Assembly: GCA_028564705.1 (NCBI GenBank)
Contig: JAPXFQ010002747.1
Location: 1,798,001 to 1,862,000 of the forward strand
DNA: 64,000 nt
Direction: 5' to 3'
Source: Apricaphanius iberus
Taxonomy: Eukaryota; Chordata; Actinopteri; Cyprinodontiformes; Aphaniidae
The notes under the pieces are model-generated. The model was not told the origin of the DNA, ran no database searches, and was given only the letters and a program-made list of their open reading frames with translations. Position numbers and translations under genes: made by a program. Below are positions 1 through 13,499 of the stretch, piece after piece. Within the stretch, counting starts at the first letter, position 1. Every line of letters begins with the position of its first letter.

Positions 1-3000
1 TTGGAAAACTCTTAATAGATGAAAATCTTTCAGAATTTTTGACCGCACCAATCAAATGTTGCTCATTCAACGTAAGTGCTTACTAAAGCCTGCTGATTAC
101 CTCACATCTTGCTGTTTGATTCTTGTTCATTCTAGTTCCAAATATACATAAAGTTCGCTTTAAACAATATTTTGTCTGGAATGTGCAGAAACTGCATAAA
201 GGGAATTACATCTTACAATCCACAGCTGTGTTTATTTTTGTGGAACAATCATCAATGATACACTTCAGCTAGTTCCTTTTTAAAAAATCTTCTCACCTTC
301 TTTCTTTTTGAGGAAAGATAAGTCAACAGACAGGCGGGTAAAGTGCATCTGCTTTCTACTTCATCTGCAATACATTTTATACATTCATGAGAGTATGTTT
401 TTATTATTCTGCATTCTTTTGTTGAAAAATGCATGGAGGTCATTGGAAAATATGAGGTATTGAATACATACGTTTCCTGTTATTTATTTCTCTGCATTAA
501 TACCGCCGTTATTAAAGTGGAAATGAGACTTGCTAATGGCACTGATCGGGCCCAATACAATTGTCACACTATTCTAAGCAATCCCACCTCTTCCAAAAAA
601 TACCCCCACCTTGCACCAGCCCCTCCCTTTCTATGCTGCAGAACAAAGGAGGGTTTTTAAAACTGTGAAGAGCCTACTGAGCCAGAGTTTCTTTTATTTG
701 TTCTTTGCTGCAGTAGAAATATGACTGTGAAACATTGTGACATTAGTAGATGGGGATCTGTGTTTTCTCTGCTGCAGTAATGAATGCCATGGCTTAGGTT
801 TAAAAAAAAAAAGCACTGTTCTAATTCTTATGCCACATCAAATTTTAAATTTGATTTAGCATAAGTAATGGTCTAAATATGAATTTCCAGTAGGGTTTTG
901 CTGTGTAAATGGGAAATGGCCTTATGTGATTGTGATCTTTTCCCTCCAGGATTTTGTGTTACTTTTTTGTGATGTTACCTGATGTTGCATCAGTTTTTGT
1001 GAAAAGTTGCCACAAAAGTTGTAATGTTTTTATATGTGAATTTCTTTTATTTTTCTTTAAATCACTTAAGGTTTTTTTTATTCATTAAGATGTTGCATTC
1101 TTTTATTACATTTTTTTTTATTGTAACAAGTGCTATTGAAGAAAATGTGACATTCCAGCAGGAATCATCAAATTGTAACACGAGGCTCTGAGGAGCGTGT
1201 CTGTGATCAACCGCACCGAACACAGATGTGCTGTCAACTCCAAGACAGCAAGATGTATTAGATACAAGTCTGAGACAACGCTCAGATGATCTCATGTCAA
1301 ATTTTTTTTCATAGTTGTCATTTTAGTTCACTCTTCTTGTGCATAGAGTCGAAAATATCTGCGCTCCTGCACCAAGTGGTCAGGGATGTAAGTTGCAGTC
1401 TGTCAAAGTGATGTTGTGATAGAAATATGTTAATCGACGACTTCCTTTCAAGCAAAATAATGCATGGGGTAAAAAATTATCTCCTGAAATTGAAAATACT
1501 TTAATAATAATCTCTACATAAAAATAAAATACTTATGTAGAGAATGAGGAACCTGTAGGCTGTAGCAAGGTGCTAGGTTGTGATTTTTGTTGGCAAATGT
1601 CACAAATTTTACTCTTGCTTCCTCTCACATAAAAAAACAGGGAGTGTCCATGATACGTGACTGCGTCAGATATGAAATGATGAGAAGGAACATCACAATT
1701 CATCAAACATGCGTTAAAGCTGCAATGATTGGATTAAAGTGCAAGACCTGCAAAATATGCTAGGATTGGCTGAATTTGTGTTAATAGTTGCAATTGCAAC
1801 ATTGTGAAGTCCTGGAGGGACTGTTCATTATTCATAAATCCCGAATATTGTACCTCCAACAACTAAGATCTGGAAAGTGAATAAAATTTCAATTATTCAA
1901 CATACAAAACATCCAGCACATTTAGAAAATGGATGCTATAACATTCTATATTTATATAGAGCTCTAGTGGCACTTTACTTGCCTGCAGTGCTTCACAGTT
2001 TGGACCAGCTTGTCTAAACTGGTGGGTCTTGTACCATAAGTGGGGGGTTATGGGCCTTTGTCTGAGCAAAAAATTCAAACAGAAGACACATTGCTGTTTT
2101 ATATATTACAGCAGAGGTCAATAATATCAAGTTGAAATCCACTGCTTCAAACAATTGAAGTGATGCAGAGTTTGAAAGTAAAGAACACATTTCAAAGATT
2201 TAAGTAATTTTTCCCCCTCATTTTGTTTAAATTTGTTAATAAAAACTGACACAAGAGAAACAGTTTTATTCAGTTCTATTATCTTACAATTATTATCTTA
2301 CGAGTTTAAAAGATTACTTCTGAGTATTTGCAAATGTGGCTGTTAAAGAAGTTATTACTCATTTCTTCCCATTTTTATGTCGTCCTAGTGAGTAAAATAG
2401 AGACTGAATTAAGAAAAAAAAATTCAGAGGAATTCCAATTGATTATAGTTGAGAATTACTGGCTCCACTGCACATTCTTTAGCATTTAACACTTACACTG
2501 TTGTTATTTGGTATTCTTCTGCTGTGCTTTTTTCATTCGTTCTTGACTTGAATCAATCCTGCAGACAGCACTACCTTTCTGAAGCAAATGCAATCCTTAC
2601 ATTTCTGAACAATGTCCAAATAAATACTTCCAAGTTTTTCCCCTAGTGCAGTTGGAATATGTTGTGGCATTTAATGACTTCATTATTTGAAGACATTGAT
2701 TAAAATGAATGGCCAAAATTGTAGGGAAAGTACAGTAGGTGCAAGGATGTGATCCATTGAGAAGGATGAGGCACCTATCCACCTATCTATTTTCACCTGT
2801 GAAAACTTGACTTTTTAGTGCAGTCAAATGGGAACAAATGAATAAATGAACTGTTATCTAATTGGCAAAATGTCAAAGGAATATTCAGAAGAAGGATTTT
2901 GCTAACACTGTTAATGTTATGTGGAACAAAATATGAAGGTTGCTCATTAATGAATAAATGGTACTCTAAATTATAGCTTTATTTTCCCCACTTTAATTAT

Positions 3001-4875
3001 CACACTGTAATTAGATGGGTGCATATAATATGCTAAGACATCTGTCTGTTTTCCATTTCTGTGTTAATATTGTACTTAACAGTTCTGCTAATTCCAAGTT
3101 ATATTTGCTTTAATTATTCTGCTCTCAGAAGACACTTGTCTGTAATTTTAAATCCAGGACACGGTACAAAAAAAATCTGTTTGAATTTAATTCAAATGTG
3201 TCTGCCTGGAACTGTGATGTCATGTAAGAGTTATAAAAACATTAATTACATCACCTTCAGTCTATGCTTGTCTCAGTACAAGAGACATGTTTGAGAAAGC
3301 ATTTTCTTTTTATCTGACAGTCCCTACTCTTGCATATTGTGTGTCTGCACAGTTACACACTGGTATTTGCTTGGCTAATACCCATCAGCAGTTCACCTTA
3401 AGCTGAGGCATCATCACCCCCTCGCTTACACCCATCATTGGTCCAACAAGAGCCTGTCCAGCTGCTGTCAGCTGATTGTCATGCTGTTTGCTACTTATAA
3501 CCCAATCTGTCATGCATTGTTAATGTTTCAAGGATGTGGATGTGTGTGTGTTGTTTGTGACAGCTACATCAAAGGAAAGTAGATGATAAGATTGGACAAG
3601 AGGGCCAATAGATTATGAGTGCATCTGCAGTGTTTAATATTTACATGTTCCGAATGTTTAGTTTAAAACATGCTCAGATTCTTCTTGTTAATATAGAAAT
3701 AAAATCACTGTGTTATCTCAAAGTCACCGAAAATAACCTAGGAAGGATATGTATAGTTTAAGAAAGTCTTACCAAGATTCGTACAGACTTAAGTAAATCT
3801 CATTCTAAGTTCCAGGCAATCATATCCTTAAAACCACTTTTTTTAAATTCACTGTTTTCACACCTTGAAAATCCAGCTACAGTAAGAGGATACACAGCCA
3901 ACAGGTTCTCTTGGCACCAAGCAAATAAATATTTTCAATACACATCTTTGAGAGTTAAAAACCATTGATTTTGCAAGTTCAACCAGACCCAGAAATAGTT
4001 GCAAATAACGATGGAGCTATGCAAAATTCTTAAAGCATGAAGAATAAAATATTTAACTGTTTTCGATGTCGTCAAAATGCTATTTTTTGTACAGACTTCA
4101 TCTGTTATTCCATTTAAACTCTGTACATCAACGGTTTTCAAGTTAGATTTACAGTGTAGGCTCGTATGCATATGGGGAGCTTCCTGAACGCCCATACATC
4201 GTAACACGCGTGCACGTCTGGAAGCCGCGCATGGACACTAACGCGCAGGCCGCCCAATGGGGGGGTTATTACCCGGGCAATTTACCTCGTGGTCGCTGTG
4301 AAACAAAGAGACAACGTAGTGCTCACCACTGACCTGGCTTTCGGTTAACAAAGAGCTCTGAATTAAATGATCACGGCTTAAACAAAGGGCTGAGACGGAC
4401 TATGTTCGGCTCTGTGAGTCGCTCGGAAATGCCACGGTTCGCAGCTCAAACTGAGTCAAAGCAAAATACACACACACAATCAACACTGCTTGTTTACTAA
4501 GAAAAACACAGTATCTTCTAACACAAAATCGCACACAATCAAAAGCTCAGTTTACCCAGAGAAAAAAACCCCACAATAACTTCAAACACAACACTGATTA
4601 ATGTAACGTTTACAGAAAGCATGCATACATAAAAAAAATCCTAAATTCTTTTCCACCCAGACTTTCAAATAATAATCAGTTCCCTTTCAGAACAATGTTC
4701 CGCTCTGAAAATGGCAGGAGGCCAGCACAATGGGATGCTGGGGTCATTCATCCAAGAACCCTTTGATTTAATTTCATATATCCCGGGTCAGACCAAACAT
4801 TTGACTCTAAAGTACATTTGATTTTTGATCACCTGTTGACATGCAACTACCAGGTAGCAAGTGAGGGAGGGCCAG
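1..4875. other. Unannotated AT-rich non-coding DNA
   Basis: No conserved protein, RNA gene or recognisable transposon end seen on either strand. Open frames are short and lack familiar motifs. The part 4190-4440 is richer in CpG than its surroundings but has no visible exon. Confidence 0.6.
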
Positions 4876-4880
4876 GACTC

Positions 4881-5015
4881 TATATCCATCCATCCATCCA
4901 TCATCTACGTAAACCGCTTATTATGTAAGGGTTGTGTGGTGGTGTTGAGGTGGGTGCCAGCGTTTAACACGCAACATGTAGGGTATAACTTGGACAGGTT
5001 GCCAGTCCATCGCAC
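4881..5015 (+). repeat. (CATC)n run plus degraded dispersed teleost repeat
   Basis: Several tandem CATC units are followed by text resembling a very common fish repeat: ATCTACGTAAACCGCTTAT, then GACAGGTTGCCAGTCCATCG. The copy is worn and short. Confidence 0.6.
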
Positions 5016-5999
5016 AACATTTTCTGTAGCAATTCATTAAAGAACACTGAAGCTGAAACCTTTTCAAACCAAGTTACACCTTATAGCAGTAACATGCCTA
5101 TAAATCTCAATAGCAATGAACATTTCAAATATCTTAGTCCGTAGTCAATTTTCTAATCCCTTTATAATACGATTGACTCTGGTACCTTCTGCTGCAGTGG
5201 AAAACCGGGGTTGCAAAGACATTTATTTTGAGGTAATAAGGGTCCAAACAGAACAGCCAGGGTACTCTTTTGAAACGGTGAATGCCGCAACGAAATTACG
5301 TACTTATATACCCATGTATGAGCGATCAAAAAGAGGTGATGTTCTCCCTCTGTTAGCTATTAGATATCAAGAAAAATTTTTCATGATAAAAGTCAAGAAC
5401 TGCGTTGACAAACCGTATAAAAATACACACAGCTAAGCTAGGGACTGGAAATGTACATTTAATACCTCGTCTGTAGACCTGTTGTCCATAAAATTAGAAG
5501 AGGAGCCGTTTCACCGCTGCAACCGGCTCACGCACCAATAAGCAGGTGCTTTAATATCACGGGAGTGCGCATTCTGCTGACTGCAGGTGTTCTAATGACC
5601 ACATGTTGTGAGCACTCTCAGCAAACTCTGCAGAGCTGCTTTAAGTTTAAAAGTTTATCATCATTATCATGTTAAGGTAATGATTTAAAACATGGTATAA
5701 AATATCAGTCTAAGACTGACCATCCATGCCTTGAGTGTACTGCAAAGTCTTCATATCCTCATTATAAATGGGACAGAGATTTTTTTTCTCTATTGTTATA
5801 CACTCTATTTTCAGCTTAGTGAGATGCAAACAGATTTGCTAATTGATGTTATTCCTTGAGAGGACAAGGTAATTAGCATTTCAGGTTCAGTGAAACTCAG
5901 AAAAGTTGGACAGATTCCCTCTTCAAGGATCAATAGCTCTATAGACTGGAAAACTGCAATCTCAAACTCCACCTCCCTCCGACTACAGAGAAGTGTTTT
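5016..5999. other. Non-coding stretch with one unsupported 106-codon frame
   Basis: A 106-codon + strand frame runs 5116-5436. I recognise no domain, signal peptide or splice-compatible context. The rest shows nothing. Confidence 0.4.
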
Positions 6000-6000
6000 C

Positions 6001-6110
6001 TTTATTTTTTATTTAACATTTATTTAACCAGGATAAAATTCGATGGGATTAAACATCAATTTTTTAAGAGATCCTAAGATACAACTAGTCAAAAGCAGTC
6101 ATAAATAAGT
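6001..6110 (+). repeat. Degraded dispersed repeat (ATTTATTTAACCAGG type)
   Basis: The stretch carries the widespread fish repeat motif ATTTATTTAACCAGGATAAA and decayed flanking sequence. A second, separate fragment of the 'TTTGTATAGCACATTTTAG' kind follows at 6358-6440. Confidence 0.45.
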
Positions 6111-6505
6111 CACTTTTTGAAGCCAGCTGAGACAGCAGTTTTTAGTCCTCAGTCTAAAATTTGCTTTGAATGAAAAATCTAAAGTGGAGAAACCAACAGG
6201 AAGGATAAATACTCCAATCATTCAAATGTAATGTCACATTGGCGAGTAGGCATGAAGTTGGTGATTGCATTTAATGCTCCATTACAACTAATTCTGCTGC
6301 AGTCCCTCAGTCTTACTCCACCGACTTCATTATACAGCATTGTGGTCAAGTCAGGTTTTTTGTATAGCACATTTTAGTAACAAGGCAGTTCAAAGTCTTA
6401 TTTGATAAAAACAAAACACAGTGAGCTAAAAAAAGGACATTGCAGTGACCAAATGAAGAATGGTAAATTACCTTTATTTGTATAGTGTTTTACTTATTGG
6501 ACTAA

Positions 6506-6892
6506 CCCCTAAATTCCACTACATTCACTCCGCTCCGCCATGCATATACATTATTTACACACATAATATAATCAAAACTTATTTAAACTTATTTAATTGT
6601 GAAATGTTGTCATTTCCTGTGGTATGTGGGTCAAGAAGTATGTCTTCATCATATATGACAGAAAACAAGGACAACATGGATGAAGAGAAGCTCATTCTGT
6701 TAGTAGAGATATCTTGATAAAGAATATTAATAAAAAGAAGTAGATTAAGCTTTTGTTTTCTGTTTGTCTTCCAAGTATGAATAGTTTTAATCTGACGGAG
6801 CAGGGGTTGGGCGCATGCAATTGAAATTAATAACGCAGTGAACCTCTGCGGCATGCGTGGTGGAGCAGAGTGCATGTAGTGGAATTTAGGGG
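6506..6892. mobile_element. PIF/Harbinger-type MITE with TAA target duplication
   Basis: Both ends begin CCCCTAAATTCCACTACAT on opposite strands, and the similarity continues for about 40 bases (with CACTC-GCTC-GCCA-GCAT matches). The element is 387 bases, flanked on both sides by TAA (6503-6505 and 6893-6895), the 3-base duplication typical of PIF/Harbinger. No transposase is inside; the overlapping 85- and 98-codon frames are incidental. Confidence 0.8.
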
Positions 6893-6895
6893 TAA

Positions 6896-8339
6896 GTGTG
6901 TGATTCCGACTGGTTCAGAAGTGATCAGCACCAACTTTCTTTCAGAAAACAGAACTGTTTGCGGTTTCCAGCTCGGCAATTCTTATATGCTTTGTGGCGT
7001 CGATTGAATGTGGCCACTGCTGGTTTAGACTCTTACCGTGCGCAGCTCTCAACTCCGTTTCTCAGCGCTCTGGGGAACCTTTCATTGGGCTCTGAGGATC
7101 ACACAATGTTCTGTTTATCAAGGTTTATGATTCACCTGGTGGTCTTTGAGTTCATTGAAGCAAGTTGCCCCAGAAACTCTGGCCTTTCCGTTGGCAGCGA
7201 AGGTAGGTGGTTGCTTTTGGTCTTCCCTGGAATAAGACTACTTGGACTCGCCGTGAAGAAGGAAGAGCGACTGGCAGAGCGGTTCCTTATATAGACTGTG
7301 TTCGATCCTCCTTCAGGTGGAAGAGGGCAGGTTACTGCCACCCAATGGCTGTGTGTGACCCAACAGAGGAAAGCTAAGTGTTCAGTGATAAAGCAAGCAA
7401 TTCCTCTTCCGATGGTAGGGGTTGGGTCAGAGAAAAAAAAAACATACAGTATGTTTTTTCAACGATTAAAAAGATAAATTCACACTTCAGGAGTTTAGAC
7501 TGCTGTTTATGAATTTCAATGGTGTCAACGTGAATCACAACTTTACCTACATATTTGTGTCACCAAATGAGCTGTCAGATCTGTTAAGGTATGTATTTAA
7601 ATGTGGCTCCAGGGAAACACAAAGCAAGGGCTCCTGTAATCCTCACAGACCTGATAATGGAATCTCTGATGATGAGCATGGTGGGCGGTGTCCAGGACCT
7701 GCTGGATGTAGGGCAGATTAGCTTCACCAGCACTGCAGCAGTGTGTAGTCGGCGCTGAGGGCTCTTGTTGGACAATGGCAGGCAGGATGGAGGAGAGTGG
7801 TGACAGCTCCTCCGTTTACCCCCACTGCTGTCAGGACCAACCATTTACCAGGCACCCTAGAACGGGATTGGAACTGATGGGGGGTTTTAGCTTAGCCCCC
7901 TCCTAGAACCAGCGCTCTGTCCTCTACGTTTGGCATCCTGAGTCCACTAAGAGAGAGAGTACTGGCACAGTAAAGTCGTAGTTTAATGAAAGGTTATGCT
8001 CAGTTAAATCAAAGACATCAGTGAATGACATGAGAATACGTCTTCTTTTTCACTAACCTGTCCACTTTTGACATTCTGTCTGGGGAAGCGGAAAACGCGT
8101 CCGGTTTTACACTATTTTCATGCAATAAAAGATTTTTGTATTTAAAACTTAAATTCTAACATTCTAAGAGGTCTATAGGATTTCATTTTGTTTACTTCTA
8201 CATATTCTAAATAACTCCAAAAATCATGAGTATTCTACATACATGCTTTACGAAAAACAATAAAACCAGACAATAAAATTTATTTGCGAATTGCCACCTC
8301 CAAAACAGGTGTTAAACCATTGCTGACAGTTGGAGATAG
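6896..8339. other. Unassigned sequence between a MITE and a retrotransposon remnant
   Basis: It has somewhat higher GC than the surroundings and several open frames of 60-130 codons on both strands. None shows a motif I recognise. The part from about 7850 may belong to the retroelement that follows, but I cannot place its end. Confidence 0.35.
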
Positions 8340-10100
8340 CTGATGTGGAGCACATACTGAGTTGGGACCACACACCCCTCACCGCCATGCTCCTACACAG
8401 TGGAGCGTGGTAGCCCAAGCATCAGAGGTCACCACCTTGTGCTCAGACACCCTCACATCCGGAGAACGCTGGTGCAGTAACCCTGGTTCTCGCTCAAGAG
8501 CTGACACACAGTTTGTTGTTACAGAAAACTTCCTGCAAAAAAGGCATTAGGGACACATTTGATGAGAGAGGACCCAATGCTGAAAGCACCACATTCTTGA
8601 CAGGCTGAGAACCACTGCAGCTATCACGGAAGCCTTCAGGCCCAACAGCTGTAAAACTGTGTCAGTTTGACTCCCTGCTGAAAATGGGCAAGGCCGCGGT
8701 GGAAAGTGACCAACCAATGATCTGAAAGGAGTGCCCTACCCGACCAAGTGCATATTTCCAATTTAAAGAAAATAACGTTTTTGTTTCGGCACCAGCAAAC
8801 TTTTCTTTTGATTTACAGAGAACCTCAGAGCCTGGATATTTGAGAGTATCTAAGAAATTTGCACCTCTACCCACATCTGTAAATTCGCTATTAGAGCCCA
8901 ATCATCTAAATAGGCAAGAATGTGGCTGCCCCACTCCTTGAGAGGTGCGAGTGCTGCCTACAAACCTTTGTAAAAGGTGCAGGGAGCTAGCGCTAAACTG
9001 AATGGCAGGACCATATACGTAGGTCAAGGGGAATTGCTGTCCCCCAGCAGAGCTGGAGGATGCTGTCATGGTCGTTTTACCAGTGGTTACTTGCAAACAG
9101 GGTTTATGTATAAAACTGAGCTGTCGGTGATAAACTGCCTCTTGTGACTGGGAGGCTGAACAGGCGAGAGATAGGCTCGCCTGGGTAGTTAGCCCTGTTC
9201 TGGATGATTAGAGAGAATCAACCACAGATCTCCACGTAACCACCCTGTAATCCATGATTCTACCCAGAAAGTGCGCAGGATATAGTGCATGTAGTTTGCC
9301 ATGACTCAAACCTTGTTCAGAAGGGGGGGGGGCAGTGGGCTATTTTCACGTACCTGCACAGAGAGGTATACCAACCACATCATCTGGTAAGTGTGCAGCA
9401 TGTTGAGAGAAGTGCGGGGATGGGCAGAAGTAGCCTGGGCCCGATTTTTTTCTTTCCCAGCCATGCTTTTCTGGCTTGGAAGAGGAGAGGGCCAGTCCAC
9501 CTCCAGCTTCTCTGCTGACTATTGGGAAAGTGGGAGAAATGAATTGTCCTCTCGGGTCTCAGAGATGGATGCGACGGCAGTAGCCGTGCACTTCTAAACT
9601 GGAAACCTCTCTTCATCCTTCATGACGTTGTAGCTGTCAGTATAGATGTCCAGCACATCTCCACCCTCCATTGGAGGCCCAAGGTAACTGAGACGCCTGC
9701 AGGTCAGATTCAGTGGGCCTGTCCACTATCTTCATGTGGCGCGCCAAGTTATCTAGCAGCAGAGATGTTGGATCAATAGACCTCGTCGGACCCAGGCAAA
9801 GTTTGGACAGCTGCCTCAAGGAGCACTGGATCCTGCTGCACCATGACAGCCTTCCCCAGAAGCTGCTCGACAAACTTCACACACCTTTCAAGAGTGGAGC
9901 AAACCTCTGAATTTGACAGTGCTCAGTACTTCGACTCTGTGCTCATCCCGGACCAGGAAATGAAGCAACAAAGAAGTGAGGGCACGAAAGTAGAGGGGAT
10001 AACTGAAGCAACAAAAAAAGGCTAGAATATATGCAGTGGGCAGATATGTAGCCTGTAGACAGTGATGGCGAATCCCAGTGAGCAGTCAAAGAAATTGTCC
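8340..10100 (-). pseudogene. DIRS-like retrotransposon remnant (gag and reverse transcriptase)
   Basis: Read on the minus strand, the segment around 8901-8912 encodes the polymerase box in HILAYLDDWALIAN, followed after one stop by ILSNIQALRFSVNQKKS and LLVPK. This is the fish DIRS-type reverse transcriptase thumb region. Upstream on that strand (9637-9900), pieces such as DPTSLLLDNLARHMKIV resemble the element's gag. Frames are broken by stops and shifts throughout and no full-length open frame remains. Terminal repeats were not delimited. A text ending in 'CTACGTTGTACCAAGTGAAT' at 10277-10297 may mark an outer end. Related YLDD-containing retroelements are an alternative. Confidence 0.5.
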
Positions 10101-11884
10101 ATTGCAGCAAAGTGTTATATGGGCATGTTTCAAAGAGGACAGGAGTGTAAGACCTGGAAAATTAGGGTGACCCCAGGTATTTGTAGGTGGACCTGGAGAC
10201 AGGCTTATTTACCTTCGAATGTGTGATTAGATGTGTCATTAGCCAAGTCACGCTAGCGTATGATGTCCCATAGTACCTACGTTGTACCAAGTGAATCACC
10301 TGAAAGGGAACTCATCTATTACAGTAAGAGAACTATTACTTATGACTTGACACAACTTTACAACAACAAAAAAATCTCCAAATCCCTTTAATGCATTCTG
10401 CCGCTGGTCTGCACACACAACATAAACGGGACACAACTGCCAGTCAATGACTGGATGCAATCTGCTGGGATTTTTAAAAATAGAAATCTTTTAAATTGAA
10501 TGAAATGTTTGTATGATTGTATTGAAATTACTTTTCTTGTAAAGTGCATTGAAATGGCATTTGTTGTGAATCAGCGATATATAGATAAACTGAATTGAAT
10601 AAAATAACATCCTCTATTAAAATGTTTTAACAAATATGATGACAAACCTTCAGTTATACTAACAGTACGTTTAAAGCTTAGGTAATGGCGTGCATTTGAA
10701 TGCAGGTCTGTATAAAGCATCCAGTTTGAGCAACAAACGGATAATACACAACTAGCTTTTGCGCTTGAGAATAAATATTTCAACTCTTCTCTGCACAAAC
10801 CTGCCAAGGATTCCCTTTAATAGTAAACTGTAGCATACCCATTTGAACACATTCGTTGGCAGTCCACTGCCTGGAGATAGGATTGGACATTTATATGTTT
10901 GGTTTGTAAATTGAGAGAACAAATTTTCCTGATTTCTGTTTATATTCATGCACTTACAGGCTCAGTTTACTCTCAGCCACTAGAGAGCCTCATCATTTTG
11001 CTTGATGCTGCTGATACTGGGAGGTCTGTGGTGTTCTTATTTCATGCAGGATAAAATATGAATCAAGAACAAGCCAACACTTTGCACAACCAAACTGGAG
11101 TTTTGAAACCTTCTGCTGCATTTCTGCCTGATGTATAATGCATTGGTTAATGTCACAGTTTTCAAAGAGAGTGATTATCTTTTATAGCTGTTATTCAAAA
11201 TGCATCATCTGACCTTTACGACTTCTTGTGTTTGTATTTCATGTACATATTTCTGTTTATTTTTGTCAGAGATGCTCTGCAAGTTGATTTAAAATGAAAA
11301 TAATTCCATTTGGAGAAGAGAGACAGGAAAGTGATGATTTTCCAGATATCATGTCGAAAGGAGGGAATATAACCCCTTCCCCCCTTGTTTCCACCTCTCC
11401 TCCTCTCTCTTTGTTGAAGATTGTACTGATTGTACTGCAATATGTCGCATGACCACAGTCAACGCTGCTGACTGGGGAGCAGTGTCCCATGCTTATTAAA
11501 TCAATGGTGTGCGTCTCTTGAAGCAGTGTGTGGCATAGATGTGTTCATCGCAGCATCTCACCGCAGGCTCTCTTCGCAAAGAACAAAGCGCTGGCTCGCA
11601 TTTGTTACTCTTCAAAATAGAATGAGGGAATAAAACACTCCCTTTTGATCCTTCATTACACATTTGCCTAATTTCATTCTGTGTAGGAATAGAAAAAACT
11701 CTCTAAATGTATTATCTGGACATCTTTTCAATGAAATGCTTTGATATTCATGAGGATACCCTTATTAATATTCATTCTCGGTAACTTGTGACTGTTGACT
11801 TTTTTCATGTGCTGCATTGCCTGTATTTGTCAGTGACATGTAAACGCATGTTGAGCCTCAACTGCGATTTTAACAGAAGTTGAA
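10101..11884. other. Non-coding stretch with a SINE/LINE-like tail
   Basis: The part near 10525-10605 carries a familiar fish repeat tail (AAAGTGCATTGAAATGGCAT, then 'ATATAGATAAACTGAATTG'). Nothing else is recognised. Confidence 0.5.
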
Positions 11885-11892
11885 GTGGTTTG

Positions 11893-13353
11893 CAGTGATG
11901 GGAATAACGCCGTTATAAGTAATGCCGTTACTAACGGCGTTGCTTTTCTCTGTAACGAGTAATCTAATTGATTACTATTCGCATCTTAATAACGCCGTTA
12001 CCGTTACTGCCAAAAATTGCGGCGCGGTACTTATATAAAGTTGTTTTTTCATCACCAACTGGATGTTTGAGCTGAGAGGGAAATACTTTGTTATTCATTC
12101 CTTGTTTAGTGCAGTGCGCGATACAAGCGGTGAAATATTGACGATTGGTTGAGGTTGAGTAAAATTTCATGTTAAGCCAATCAGAAGTAGAGTTGGGCGG
12201 GTGTTCGAAAGCATGCTTAGTCAAACACAAAACAAACACAAGCGAGTCAGTTAAAGAGACATCAGGTAACGTTTTCATGTTAATTAATCATCCAGGCGAA
12301 TGAAGACTCTTCCCCCCGCTGCCTGTAAGAAGAATATCCCACTTGCAAGGTGTCCTTTAGTCTTGCTCAGACATTGCGTGAAGCAGGATCAGTTTACGGC
12401 AAGCCTCCCAGCATTATATAAACAGTCAACGAGGCAGGCTAACGAAACCCGGCTAGCGATGCCACACGTAAGTAAGAAACTTACTTTACTTACCTCTGTA
12501 GACATAACTGATAGCTGGTAGTTTTGATTGCCGGTTCCTTTGCTCCGATGGGTTGGCAACTGATCAGCTGGGTTGCTCATATCAAGGGGGGAGTACGTTT
12601 TTACGACAGTGTGTTTGAAAGCATTTACGACGTTGGCTGAGCATCGTAGAGAGAAAGAGATTTAATTTTTGTTTTATGTATTACCTGTTTATATTTGGAT
12701 TCCTTAGTTTTGCTATACATGGCACTTTTCAGTTACACTGATAGCACCTCATATCTACTTTTTCGAGGAAGAACATACTTGAAGTATATCTACCAATTTT
12801 CTGAAGTTTTTTTTTGTTTTATTTGCACTACAAATAGTGTATTTATGTTTGTTATTTATTGTTGGTATAGTACTTAACAAGCATAATTTAATTTTGCCCA
12901 GTTGGCCGATTGAGGGGCAGTAAATATCAAAAGTTTCAAAACATCTGTTGTGTTATTTGTATCGATCCACAAAATAAACATAATATCTACATACGTTATA
13001 TGGCATTTGATTGGAAACTAGACTCACTGTCCAACAGCAAAATTAAAATAGTTTAAATTGGCTTACATTGTTTGTTAATAATGTATTGTATTAAGTGTCC
13101 ATTTCATTATACTATTCAGATTTAACATAAATAATTCAATATGCACACATATTTTAAGTTCCGTTAAAGAGGGATGGAAGTGGGGTCACATTTAAAAAAT
13201 AAAAAATTTTCTTGAAAGTAACTCAATAGTTACTTTCTGAAGTAACTAGTTGTTTTTATAATTTGTAACTAAGTAACTAACTTAGTTACTTTTTGTAAGA
13301 AGAAACTAGTAACTATAACTAGTTACTTTATAAAAGTAACTTGCCCAACACTG
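11893..13353. mobile_element. Non-autonomous hAT element with 8-bp target duplication
   Basis: The ends are CAGTGATGGG and, on the other strand, CAGTGTTGGG. The perfect direct repeat GTGGTTTG flanks them (11885-11892 and 13354-13361), the 8-bp duplication expected of hAT. Both subterminal regions are full of GTTAC/AGTAACT repeats, likely transposase-binding arrays. The 1461-base interior holds only short frames (for example 12300-12521 +), so it cannot encode its own transposase. Confidence 0.88.
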
Positions 13354-13499
13354 GTGGTTTGTGGATGTTTGAGCACAACAGGACTTAAGTGAAAGGCTAC
13401 TGAGCTTGTTTGACTGTTCGTTGGGCTGAGTGAGGGATGTGCCCCTAGACATTTGCACTACAGTATCCTGCTGACTTGCTTTGCTTGCTCGCACTGCCA

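Noticed and set aside
6896..7294. 132-codon + frame as a gene
   Set aside because: It starts at the edge of a MITE and shows no family resemblance or splice signals.
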